Position numbers and translations under genes: made by a program
The notes under the pieces: model-generated
What the model was told of the DNA's origin: nothing
Database searches by the model: none
The model's input: the letters and a program-made list of their open reading frames with translations, nothing else
In this document: one piece after another, positions 9,367-18,100 of the stretch
Numbering within the stretch: the stretch's first letter is position 1
Layout of the letters: each line of letters begins with the position of its first letter
NCBI GenBank assembly: GCA_959603585.1
Contig: CAUGYD010000002.1
Location: forward strand, 186,001-250,000
Direction: 5' to 3'
Origin: Scatosoma sp900555925
Lineage (GTDB): Bacteria; Bacillota; Clostridia; Christensenellales; Borkfalkiaceae
Length of the DNA: 64,000 nucleotides

Positions 9367-10392
9367 TCAAACGAGTTCATACTCGTAATAAGAATTTCCG
9401 TTTGCGTCTGTTTTCACGTGCGCAATATATCGCCGCGTATCGGCCCCCTGTCCCACGCGCAGGTAAATGACCTCTTCCCCTTTCACCTTCTCCTTTTCAA
9501 AATAGACGACTTGGGTCTTTCCGTTTTTGTATGAAACCATTTTGAGTTCCAGCTCTCCCCGTTCTTCCTCATACTCAAAAGAACTGCGCTCCAAAACTTT
9601 CTTATTTTCGATAACGGAATAACTATATTCCTGTTCCGTTTCCCCGTCCTCCGTTTCGAAACTCTGCTCTACCGACATATATTTATTTTCTCCGAGTATG
9701 ACTCTAAATTCCGTCTCGCTCTCCGCTTCTCCGCCGTCCGACTCATCTTCCTTTTGACCAAAAATCTCATAGTCTGTGCCGTCAATATTCATTACCCCTT
9801 CTATTCGGTACTTTTCTTCCCTTTCACCGTCGTCTTCTTCTATATCGGTAAGAATTTGGTTATAGTACATGATATATTGCAGGGAATTCCCTACCATATC
9901 GTTATAACCGACAACCATTTTTTCTTCAAATTCGGGTCTATCCGATGTCTGTGACTGTATTTTGAATCCCCCGTCACTCAAAAGACTCTCGACCAGCGCC
10001 ATATATTCGTCAAATTCGGATAAATCCGCGTCAGGTTCCGCCGCACCGCCGGAAGGACTTTCCGGTTCTGTTATGTTTCCCGAAGATTCGCTATTTTGTT
10101 TTTCTCCGTCCACTCCCGAAGAAAGCGAGATTTCGGCCTTCAAAAAAGTATTTTCTTCCGCTACGGAATCGATTCCCTTTTCCGCTGCGAGCCGTTTTAT
10201 ATTTCCCGAATTGTTCATAGAGGAAATCAACATACCAGCCGAAGCCGCGCTGAACCCATACACAGCTTCCGTAGTCGTCAATTCGTCAAATTTGTTATTG
10301 ACGTCTCCCGTTTTTCTCCCGCCTTCCGAGCAAGCAGCTAAACCGAATGCCAATACCGAAGTCATCGTAAAAATCGCTAAAAGTTTTTTCAT
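9367..10392 (-). CDS. Lipoprotein paralogous to the outer domain of the neighbouring anti-sigma-like protein
   Basis: 341 residues starting at 10392, with AAGGAG seven bases upstream; the longer reading from 10452 lacks a ribosome site. Lipobox LAAC gives a lipidated Cys21. From about residue 130 the sequence aligns over its whole length with the outer domain of the protein at 11132: YMALVESLLSDG, (S)LQYIMYYN against (S)VSYVMYYD, acidic EEDDGEREEKY, EQEYSYSVIENKKVLE against EKEYVYSVYSKNKLIE, and ELELKMVSYKNGK against ELELKMTVSKDGK. I do not recognise the domain. It is highly acidic and beta-rich. The gene is divergent from the sigma gene and carries the same upstream sequence as the sigma gene, so it probably belongs to that regulon. 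Confidence 0.8.
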   Translation of the reverse strand: MKKLLAIFTMTSVLAFGLAACSEGGRKTGDVNNKFDELTTTEAVYGFSAASAGMLISSMNNSGNIKRLAAEKGIDSVAEENTFLKAEISLSSGVDGEKQNSESSGNITEPESPSGGAAEPDADLSEFDEYMALVESLLSDGGFKIQSQTSDRPEFEEKMVVGYNDMVGNSLQYIMYYNQILTDIEEDDGEREEKYRIEGVMNIDGTDYEIFGQKEDESDGGEAESETEFRVILGENKYMSVEQSFETEDGETEQEYSYSVIENKKVLERSSFEYEEERGELELKMVSYKNGKTQVVYFEKEKVKGEEVIYLRVGQGADTRRYIAHVKTDANGNSYYEYELV

Positions 10393-10445
10393 TTTACATC
10401 TCCTTAAAAAGTTTTTCAGGAATCTCTTTTCCCTTTCACACCTAT

Positions 10446-10474
10446 ATAACAATTCTTCTTTTGCATTTTGTTGG
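10446..10474 (-). promoter_or_regulatory. CCAACA-N16-TTGTTAT, candidate ECF promoter of the lipoprotein gene
   Basis: Read on the minus strand, CCAACA (10474-10469), 16 bases, then TTGTTAT (10452-10446). The AAC core and spacing resemble an ECF -35/-10 pair. Transcription would start near 10439, leaving a 45-base leader before 10392. A matching copy lies on the plus strand at 10562-10589. Confidence 0.5.
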
Positions 10475-10508
10475 AATTTTCAGAAAAAAAAATTTTTTGT
10501 CTCTTATC

Positions 10509-10537
10509 TTGACTATTTTTTTCGTTCCTGATATTAT
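10509..10537 (+). promoter_or_regulatory. Sigma-A promoter of the sigma/anti-sigma operon
   Basis: TTGACT (10509-10514), 17 bases, TATTAT (10532-10537), close to consensus. Transcription would start near 10544, giving a 60-base leader. Confidence 0.65.
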
Positions 10538-10561
10538 ATTGTATAGAATTTGTTCTTTTTA

Positions 10562-10589
10562 CCAACAATTTTCCTTTTTTGATTGTTAT
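10562..10589 (+). promoter_or_regulatory. CCAACA-N15-TTGTTAT, partner motif before the sigma gene
   Basis: CCAACA (10562-10567), 15 bases, TTGTTAT (10583-10589), ending 15 bases before the sigma start codon. If it were a promoter, transcription would begin inside the ribosome site (AGGGAGA, 10594-10600), so it may instead be a binding site through which the sigma factor or a repressor limits the sigma-A promoter upstream. Confidence 0.4.
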
Positions 10590-10604
10590 TATTAGGGAGA
10601 AATT

Positions 10605-11135
10605 ATGAACCGCGATAAACTCGAAAAGAAAATTGCCGAATTAAAGAGCGGAAATAAACGCGCTTTCGATTATATTTACGAACACACAAATCGTTCCGTT
10701 TATTTTGCGATTCTCTATATCGTCCGCGACAAGATGTATGCAGAGGACATTTTACAGGATACATTCATTCGGGCAATCTCCGCGCTGAATCAATATCAGA
10801 CGGGGACGAATTTCTCTGCCTGGATATGCAGAATCGGAAAATCGCTTGCGCTCAATCACCTGAAAAAATATCGGCGGGAAATTCCCACGGATTTTGAAAC
10901 CGATTCCTATAAATACGGTCACCACGAAACAGAACTTCCTTATATTTTCGACGTTGCGGCAAAAATTCTGTCCGAAGAAGAATATAACATTCTTATGCTA
11001 TGTCAGGTCTCAGGATATAAACGACGGGAGGTGTCCGAGATGCTCGATATTCCCGTCGGAACGGTTACCTGGAAAAACAACGAGGCCCTGAAAAAGCTAA
11101 AAGCTCATCTTATCAAGGAGGAGGCAGATTTATGA
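10605..11135 (+). CDS. ECF-family RNA polymerase sigma factor
   Basis: 176 residues, with AGGGAGA before the ATG. Region 2 is visible at about residues 20-75: AFDYIYEHTNRSVYFAIL, then YAEDILQDTFIRAISALNQY and FSAWICRIGKSLALNHLKKY. Region 4 is at about residues 120-170: LSEEEYNILMLCQVSGYKRREVSEMLDIPVGTVTWKNNEALKKLK. There is no region 3, as expected for the ECF class. It overlaps the downstream gene by ATGA, the usual arrangement for a sigma factor and its membrane anti-sigma. It would direct RNA polymerase to a small regulon in response to an envelope signal. Confidence 0.93.
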   Translation: MNRDKLEKKIAELKSGNKRAFDYIYEHTNRSVYFAILYIVRDKMYAEDILQDTFIRAISALNQYQTGTNFSAWICRIGKSLALNHLKKYRREIPTDFETDSYKYGHHETELPYIFDVAAKILSEEEYNILMLCQVSGYKRREVSEMLDIPVGTVTWKNNEALKKLKAHLIKEEADL

Positions 11136-12265
11136 AAAAAATAAAAAAATTATTATCGGAACATTCTGCGGAAATTCTTCCCGATAAGCATATAAAAGAC
11201 AATATTAAACGGCAACTCGGCTACGAGGAAAAAGAAGTATCTTTGTCCTATGCGCACGGAGGCGAAAAAACGGTTAAAGAAAATCGAAATAAGCTCATTG
11301 CGCTCTGCGCGTCGGTTTTTGCAGTCCTTTTGGCTCTTTGTATTCTTCTCCCCGTTTTTTTGCATAAATCGAAAGCCCCTTTCTTTCCCGCTCCGAGCGG
11401 AAATAAATTCGCGGATATTACCGACGCCGATTCCTTTTATGCTTACGGCGCCGCTTCCATAGGAACAATCTTGTCCTCTGAAAAATCCGCTACTCCCGCA
11501 CTCCAAAAAGTACGGGCGATGTCCGCTGTCGTTCGGAAGAATTCTTCCGAACAAATCGATACAATCAATAAATATATGGCTTTGGTGGAAAGTCTTTTGA
11601 GCGACGGAGCCATAACGGGAGAAGGCATTGCAGGAGAAATGGGTTACACCTACGGAATGACCGTTTCCTATACCGACCTTTTGGGAGACAGCGTCTCCTA
11701 TGTCATGTACTATGACAAAGTTTTTCTCGAAGGAGAAACGGAAGACGACGAGACGGAAGAAAGTTATTCCCTTTCGGGTATACTCGTCATAGAAGATACA
11801 GCCTATCCCGTCGAAGGGAGCTATGAAACGGAATTTTCCGAAGGCGAAACGGAAAACGAACTGTATTTCAAAGCATTTACGGATACGGAGAAAAATTCCT
11901 ATATTGAAGTGGAACAAGAGACCGAAACGGAGGAAGACGACGGAGAATCAGAAACGGAAAAAGAATATGTCTACTCCGTCTATTCAAAAAACAAACTGAT
12001 TGAAAAGACGGAAATCAAATACGAAAAGGAAGACGACGAACTCGAACTGAAAATGACGGTTTCCAAAGACGGAAAAAAGGAGGAACTGATTTTCAACGAC
12101 GAAACGGAAGACGGAGAACGAGTCCTTTTTGTCCGAGGCAATATCGACGGCAGGGACGTCCGCTTCCGAATTTATATCCGTCAGGGCAACTATCACTATG
12201 TCTTTGAAAACGGCGAATCTTCCGACCATGACCGTTTTGACGACCAAGACGACGATGACGATTAA
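11132..12265 (+). CDS. Single-pass membrane anti-sigma-like protein with an acidic outer domain
   Basis: 377 residues. The first ~52 residues are cytoplasmic and charged, the expected place for sigma binding. A zinc-type HxxxCxxC anti-sigma motif is absent. One membrane helix (LIALCASVFAVLLALCILLPVFL, about 54-76) is followed by ~300 outer residues. From KYMALVESLLSDG to the end it is a paralogue of the lipoprotein at 9367-10392. The tail is extremely acidic (DDQDDDDD). It is translationally coupled to the sigma gene. The anti-sigma role is inferred from order and topology, not from a recognised domain. Confidence 0.75.
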   Translation: MKKIKKLLSEHSAEILPDKHIKDNIKRQLGYEEKEVSLSYAHGGEKTVKENRNKLIALCASVFAVLLALCILLPVFLHKSKAPFFPAPSGNKFADITDADSFYAYGAASIGTILSSEKSATPALQKVRAMSAVVRKNSSEQIDTINKYMALVESLLSDGAITGEGIAGEMGYTYGMTVSYTDLLGDSVSYVMYYDKVFLEGETEDDETEESYSLSGILVIEDTAYPVEGSYETEFSEGETENELYFKAFTDTEKNSYIEVEQETETEEDDGESETEKEYVYSVYSKNKLIEKTEIKYEKEDDELELKMTVSKDGKKEELIFNDETEDGERVLFVRGNIDGRDVRFRIYIRQGNYHYVFENGESSDHDRFDDQDDDDD

Positions 12266-12288
12266 TTTTTTGACAATCATAAAAAATT

Positions 12289-12320
12289 CCCTGCGTCCTG
12301 CCTTTCGGCAGGACGCAGGG
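12289..12320. terminator. Bidirectional terminator between the anti-sigma gene and the 11-gene operon
   Basis: 14-base perfect stem CCCTGCGTCCTGCC / GGCAGGACGCAGGG around TTTC. On the minus strand it is followed by AATTTTTTATG, a proper U-tract for the aldolase gene. On the plus strand the run after the stem is poor, so termination of the anti-sigma transcript would rely on the stem alone. Confidence 0.85.
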
Positions 12321-12346
12321 CACATATAGAAAAAACGTTTACGTTT

Positions 12347-13090
12347 TTATGTAGGAAATTGCATGCATTTAATACCGTCTGTTATTTTTTTACAGTATTC
12401 CCTTATCGCATTTAATTCACTTCCTTGGCAATAATAAGTAAAATTATTTGCCTTTGATTTTTCTAAATAATTTTTGTTTCCAGTAATGATCCCCGCGGCT
12501 TTCTTTTCGTCCCTCGTTACCCCTCCTATACGCTCTATCGCATTCAGTATTTCCTCAGCACACTCGTTCCCTAAACAGCTGTAATCCGCCGAAAGATCAT
12601 TAGGGCCTATCATACACCCCTCAACCCCTCTTTCGGAAAGAATAGAAATGATATTTTTCACCCCTTCTCGGGTTTCAATTTGAGCAAAAATTTTCGTTCG
12701 GGCATTTGCCTTAGAAAAATATTCCGTCATGGGAGGCGGATTATAAAAGGTATGCGCACGCATCGTGGAAATTCCCCGTTCACCTGTCGGCGGATATTTT
12801 GCGTATCGCACGACCTCCCGAATCTCCGAAGCATTGTTCGTCATCGGCAATAAAAGGCCATCCGCTCCCATATCCATCAATTTAATAATATCTTTTCGGG
12901 AATTATCCGGCAGACGAACGATATTCTCCACCCCGCAAAGTCGCGCCGTCATAATGATTCTCGCAACATCGGCATAATCGAAACCGCCGTGTTCTAAATC
13001 GAGAATAAAAAAATCCAATCCCGCATTTTTCATCAATACGGGCATATTGGAAAATGAAATTTCCGAAATCATAATTCCGGCTTTTCTCAT
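12347..13090 (-). CDS. HpcH/HpaI-family aldolase (2-keto-3-deoxy acid or related aldolase)
   Basis: 247 residues from the ATG at 13090, which overlaps the kinase stop as ATGA. A longer in-frame reading to 13486 runs inside the kinase gene and is rejected. Family motifs are clear: FFILDLEHGGFDYADV, MDMGADGLLLPM, AKYPPTGERG, and the metal ligands in FAQIETREGV (Glu) and MIGPNDLSADY (Asp). These enzymes split 2-keto-3-deoxy sugar acids or condense pyruvate with aldehydes, using a divalent metal. It is the last gene of the operon. The substrate is unknown, and no dehydratase that would feed a 2-keto-3-deoxy acid is in the operon. Confidence 0.85.
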   Translation of the reverse strand: MRKAGIMISEISFSNMPVLMKNAGLDFFILDLEHGGFDYADVARIIMTARLCGVENIVRLPDNSRKDIIKLMDMGADGLLLPMTNNASEIREVVRYAKYPPTGERGISTMRAHTFYNPPPMTEYFSKANARTKIFAQIETREGVKNIISILSERGVEGCMIGPNDLSADYSCLGNECAEEILNAIERIGGVTRDEKKAAGIITGNKNYLEKSKANNFTYYCQGSELNAIREYCKKITDGIKCMQFPT

Positions 13091-14103
13091 CGTTTTTCCG
13101 CCTCCCCGGCTAAAATTTTTAATCCTTCTATGGCTCCGCTCTTTTCGTCGACAAAATAATCTAATCCTAATCGGTTCAACACTCTTTCGACCAAATCCCG
13201 ATGATATTTTGTCACTCCCCCGACTGCTAAAATCGACTTTCTTCGGGGTAGTTTTTGCAAAGCGGAAAAATATTTCTGATACATGATTTCTTCCGTTTGG
13301 GTTCTGTCCGCATTTTTCTGTCTTTTTAGAAACTCCCCTGCGGGCAAACCTGTCACCGTGCAGAGCGTCTTTCCGTAAAAATACGGCCGACTCTCGAAGT
13401 CTCCCCGAATAAATTTTTCGGAAATCATACATAATTGTCCCGCCGTTCCGAGATTCATAACATATCCGTTTCCATGCTCGGAACAAGCAGAAACGGCACC
13501 CAAAACCGACGCCTGCTGATCGCCGGTCGGAGTATAAATCCTGCTCGACGCATACCTGCCTATTTCTTTTACATAAAAGCTCGCTTCGGGAAGGTAAAGT
13601 CTACATTCATCTATGCTTTTGAGTTTTACATTAAAAAATCCCGATGCTGCCGCATCCGTTATATGCGTTTCATTCCTTCCCGTCAAACAATATGAAAGAA
13701 AAGATCCCAAAGTACAAAAGCTGTCCGCATCCGTATGCAGCGTTTGTAAACTCAAACGGGGAAGATTCGGTTTTAACGACACTCCGTACGCTTGCGTAAT
13801 GGAAAAATGAGGAGTGATACCTTCTCCGCGTTTATCCCGCCACGAAATATAGGGAGTAACCGGCTTTCCGTTCTTTAATAATATATAACCGTGCATTTGC
13901 ACGGAAAAGAATGTACGCGACGGGGAAAATAAACGGATTATTTTTTGAACACATCCGATGATTTCTTCGCCGTCGACTTCAAAATAAGGATATTCGTCGC
14001 GTAGCGGAGCAGGAAAAGGAATACTTCCTTCTCCTGTTCCTTTCCCTTCTTCGTAAATTTTCCATTTAATATTGCTGCTGCCCACGTCTATCAATAAATC
14101 CAT
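13087..14103 (-). CDS. Short FGGY-type carbohydrate kinase
   Basis: 338 residues. It opens with the phosphate-1 loop LLIDVGSSNIKWKIYE and has the second-domain phosphate loop region TGDQQASVLGA and GYVMNLGTAGQLC, then LAVGGVTKYHRDLVERVL. FGGY kinases are commonly near 500 residues; this one is about a third shorter, missing much of the insertions, and resembles the sedoheptulokinase/rhamnulokinase-like fringe of the family. It lies between the BNR protein gene (1 base) and the aldolase (4-base overlap). It would phosphorylate a ketose or sugar released from the imported glycan. Confidence 0.8.
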   Translation of the reverse strand: MDLLIDVGSSNIKWKIYEEGKGTGEGSIPFPAPLRDEYPYFEVDGEEIIGCVQKIIRLFSPSRTFFSVQMHGYILLKNGKPVTPYISWRDKRGEGITPHFSITQAYGVSLKPNLPRLSLQTLHTDADSFCTLGSFLSYCLTGRNETHITDAAASGFFNVKLKSIDECRLYLPEASFYVKEIGRYASSRIYTPTGDQQASVLGAVSACSEHGNGYVMNLGTAGQLCMISEKFIRGDFESRPYFYGKTLCTVTGLPAGEFLKRQKNADRTQTEEIMYQKYFSALQKLPRRKSILAVGGVTKYHRDLVERVLNRLGLDYFVDEKSGAIEGLKILAGEAEKR

Positions 14104-14104
14104 A

Positions 14105-15118
14105 TTAAAAAATCCTTTCTTTTATAAAATAAACGTCATGGCGATTCAATTCTACGGCAATATAAGCGACGCCGTTTTCGATAAATCCGTCGGGATAGGA
14201 AATCCAGCCGTCCAAATCCCATATAGTCTTTTTTATTTCCCACGTTTTCATTCCGTCGGAGCTAACCCATACAGACAAGGGATGTCGGTTCGAGATACCG
14301 TGTATACAATTGGGCGTATGAAACAGTGCTGCTTTTTCCCCTCCGAGAGGAATCAATTTGACTTTATTGGACGGATTCGGAATATCCGTCGCCCGAGGCA
14401 CGCTCCACGTCTTTCCCTCGTCGGCCGAACGACTGAGATAAAGTCGGCCGGTATAGTCAAAACGCAACAGCATCGCAAGCGTTTTGTCCGGCATACGCGC
14501 GACGGAAGGTTCGCTCCATACGAATCTGAGCTTCCCTTTTTCGTCTTTCAGGGGAAGCAGAGCTTCCCCTTCGCTTCGGGTATAGGTTTTCCCTCCGTCT
14601 TCTGAAATAAGCACGCCGTTTCTCACTACATCGAGCCCCGCGTCCCACAAAAACTTCTTTTCTTTTGACAGTTTTTCCGATTGTTCTTCGGAAATGTTGT
14701 AGAGTTGGTAAGGTAAAAAATGTTTATTTCCCTCTTGAAGCAATCCTCTGACAAAATAGAATCCGTGCAGAAACGGAAGAGAGCTTCCCTTTTCCCATGT
14801 GTAACCGCTGTCGCGACTGACATAGACGGCTTGTTCGTTTTTGCAAAATCTTCCGTCGTGAAAAGTCACGTAAACGCGAATTTCTTCGCCTATGACGCTC
14901 ACTTCCGTCTGATATACCGCCCTGCCGTCCTCCGGAACCAACAATTTCCGTCCGGACCAATTTTCCCCGTCATCTCTGCTGTGCCACACGTATACTCTGT
15001 TCAACGGAGCCGGCTCCGTCACGTCGCCGCACTGGCAAACCAATAATAATTCACCATTCGGCGCTCGGCGGACAATCGCTTCACAACTTAAAAGCTCACG
15101 CTGAACAAGTTTAATCAT
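14105..15118 (-). CDS. Cytoplasmic BNR-repeat (sialidase-fold) protein
   Basis: 337 residues, no signal peptide, start at 15118 preceded by GGAGGAAAAG. Five Asp-box-like motifs mark a six-bladed beta-propeller: SRDDGENWSG, SRDSGYTWEKG, SEDGGKTYTRS, SADEGKTWSV and SSDGMKTWEI. The catalytic Arg triad of true sialidases cannot be assigned with confidence. The same fold serves sialidases and other glycan hydrolases and lyases. Its position inside a cytoplasmic kinase/aldolase block suggests it works on an imported product. Function is open. Confidence 0.75.
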   Translation of the reverse strand: MIKLVQRELLSCEAIVRRAPNGELLLVCQCGDVTEPAPLNRVYVWHSRDDGENWSGRKLLVPEDGRAVYQTEVSVIGEEIRVYVTFHDGRFCKNEQAVYVSRDSGYTWEKGSSLPFLHGFYFVRGLLQEGNKHFLPYQLYNISEEQSEKLSKEKKFLWDAGLDVVRNGVLISEDGGKTYTRSEGEALLPLKDEKGKLRFVWSEPSVARMPDKTLAMLLRFDYTGRLYLSRSADEGKTWSVPRATDIPNPSNKVKLIPLGGEKAALFHTPNCIHGISNRHPLSVWVSSDGMKTWEIKKTIWDLDGWISYPDGFIENGVAYIAVELNRHDVYFIKERIF

Positions 15119-18100
15119 CTTTTCCTCCGTTTCGTTTCATTTTTATTATGAACAAGCCCGAGAACGCCGCAAATAAAATCGCTGTTCCCGTAAATCCCGC
15201 GACGGAAGAACCGCAACCGCTTTTTGTCGGATGACCGGAATCGGGAACCTCCGTCCTTTCGAATTCGGCGTACACGGTAATATCTCCCGTCGTTCCCTTT
15301 TCGATTCCCGAAACCGTCTTTTTTTCTCCGTTTTCGAGGATATACCAACGCAAAAACGTATATCCTTCTTTGGACGCTGCGGCAAACGTTACTTCATCGT
15401 TTATTGTATAGAAAGAAGGATTTTCTCCATTCGTTCCGCGATCTAAATCATAATGGATCGTATAAACAATTGCTTGAAAAGAAATCTCCAAAGTCGAATT
15501 TTCATAAATAAAAAATTCATAACCGTTCTCTTTCTTTTCCAAAGTTTCTCCGTTCAGTAAAACAATTGCCGAATATCCCTGTTCTGGGGTCAAAATCAGC
15601 AGGTGACCGCCTTGTTCTATCGAAATTGTCCCGTCTATAAGTGTTTCGTCATCGAAAACGGCTCCCCCTTTTCCATTGAGTTTTACGGAAAGGTCCGCCT
15701 TTAAGGCCCTGAATTCTATCTCTACCGACGTACAATCTGCCGGAATCACATATTCGCTGTTTTGGGAAGAAATAAGATTTCCGCCAGCCTTTACAATCGC
15801 TTCGTATCCCGTTTCGGGCGTTACGAAAAGAGTATAATCGGAACCGGCAGGAACAATTATTCCGTCCGAAACATCCATGCCCTTATATGTTACCAAACCA
15901 TGCTCTCCTGCCGTTATGGACACGAAAAGAGCGTCAACAGAAGCTATTTCAAGTGTAAAATCCGTCTCTTGAGAAGTATACGGGAAAACAATTTCAACAT
16001 TAAACGTCCCGTCTCGGTTATCGGATACCGTACAGCCCTCCGGCGCGATTACGGAAGTAATCAATTTATCTTTTACGGGGGATACAGAAACGGTCGTCGT
16101 CCCGAAAATGACCTCGGAAGGAGAAATAACAGCTTCTTTATTTTCACTATTTACGGAAACGGCACGAATTTCTTTCAAGGAAAACGCGCCGCCGGCGTTG
16201 GGATCGGAAACGGTCAGAGGAGTAAAACAATCGACCGCCGATGCCGTACCGCTATAATCGATAACGGCGGCTTTTCCGAATAAAATTCCATTTCCGGCCG
16301 TACCGGCGGAATAGAAATTAAAATATTTGATAAAAAGTCCTTCTCTCAATATATTTTGCGTCTGTCCGGCAGTAACGGAATCCGTAGCGAAATCGGCAAA
16401 ATGAATGACGAAAGTTCCGTCGAAATCTTTCGGAACAATAATATTGCGATTATTATCCACAATATTTTCCGTCGTACCGTCTTTCGCTATCAATGTATAG
16501 TAGTTTTTGGCGGTCGGGACATAAGTTTTATTGTCTGAACCGATAAAGTATCCCCGTATGCCGAAATCTGAGCCGCTGATATTTTTCACCCGTACCGCAA
16601 ATCCCGCGACGCCGAAAGCAAGCTCTTCCAACGGCGTAATCCGAATCGCCTTTGCCTGCCCGGCGTCAGTTGCCGCCATAGTGGTATCCGGGTCCGAGAG
16701 CATGCCGCCGATAAAATCCCGATCTCCTTCCATATATAAATTGGCCTCGGAGACATCTGCTTTTGAAGGAGCGGGAAGTTCATTTACGTACGTCCAGTCC
16801 TTAAAAGCAGCCTGCAACATCTCTTTATCCTGACCGCTGCGGCAATCAACATAAATCTTTCCCGTGACTTCCTTGGGCTTTTCTCCTTCGCCATAATCGA
16901 AGGGAAGGTTTTGCACGCCGCCGTAAGTCGAACCGCGCCAAACGTTGAACGGAATATAGACCGTTCCCTCATATCCCGCAGGAATACTGAAAACATTTCC
17001 GTAAGTTACAATATTTTCCGTTTCATAAAGACCTACCCCCACGGAAGAAGCGATATACTGTCGCTCTCCGTCCGTGATAATAATGCGGTATTCGACCGCG
17101 GAATCCCCCGAATTGTTTACCTTGACCTTAATGCCCTTTTTATCCTGAAGCGATACAATCTGTCCGTCACCCGCCTGAAAGCTCAAAATTTCTTCGGTAA
17201 TAAAATCGAGTTCGTAATTTCCGCCATCCCTGTCGAGGTTGATGAACAGAGGTTCTTCGAGCGTTCCCGTTCCGTCTCCGCCAAGTTCTATCCTATTCAG
17301 TGCATAGCCCAAAGAAACTACGGGCTCGAAAGAGAGCTTTTCGCCGTAAGTAAGCTGTATTTCGGATGAAGCATAATTTAATGAAAGAGAATCGTCCGAA
17401 ACGCCGACCATTCCATTTACTTTCAAAGTAACCGCGGATACCGTCTCAGGATATGCGGAAATTGTGACGAGTCCGCCGTTTGCCGTAAGCGATTTTATCG
17501 TTCCGTCAAAGCATGTCGAATCGGAAAGGCGAAATTCCGCCGCTTCGCCTGTATAGACGCCTGCCTCTCCCAAAATCAATTCGTTTCGGCCTTCATTTCC
17601 GCTCCCGGTCTTGAAATAAATGTTTATTCCCGTAATTCCGCCGTCGGGATAAGCCGTCCAGACGTCCGAAGATCCCTTTATGAGTTTATCTTTTTCAAAA
17701 CGATTCCAATTATAGGCATCGTCGATCGTCGAATCTACATGCGTCGCTACCAGCTCGGAAAAAGGAATCACCATATATCCGTCAAAAAGCGCGGGGATGC
17801 GGGTATTGCGATATTTTACCGTTTCTCCGCCGCCCGGACAATAGAAAGAGACTGTCCCGTCTATACTTATGTAGGTCACATCAGAATTCAGCAACGACCA
17901 CTGAGCCCCGCCCGTTCCGTTGATATATAACGTATCGATGAGATATTCCGTATTCATCGTATTGCGCACGCGAAAAACCATTCCGTCGGATCCTGCCGCA
18001 GAAATTGTCGAAGCGAAAGGAAACGAGCCTCCGTAATTCGTTGAAGTCGTTCCGTTGTCTTCGGGGTCGAGAATACGGGAGGAATCGTCGAGATTTATTT

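Noticed and set aside
13091..13486. N-terminal extension of the aldolase to 13486
   Set aside because: It would read 132 codons inside the kinase gene in another frame and resembles no aldolase; the ATG at 13090 has the usual ATGA coupling.
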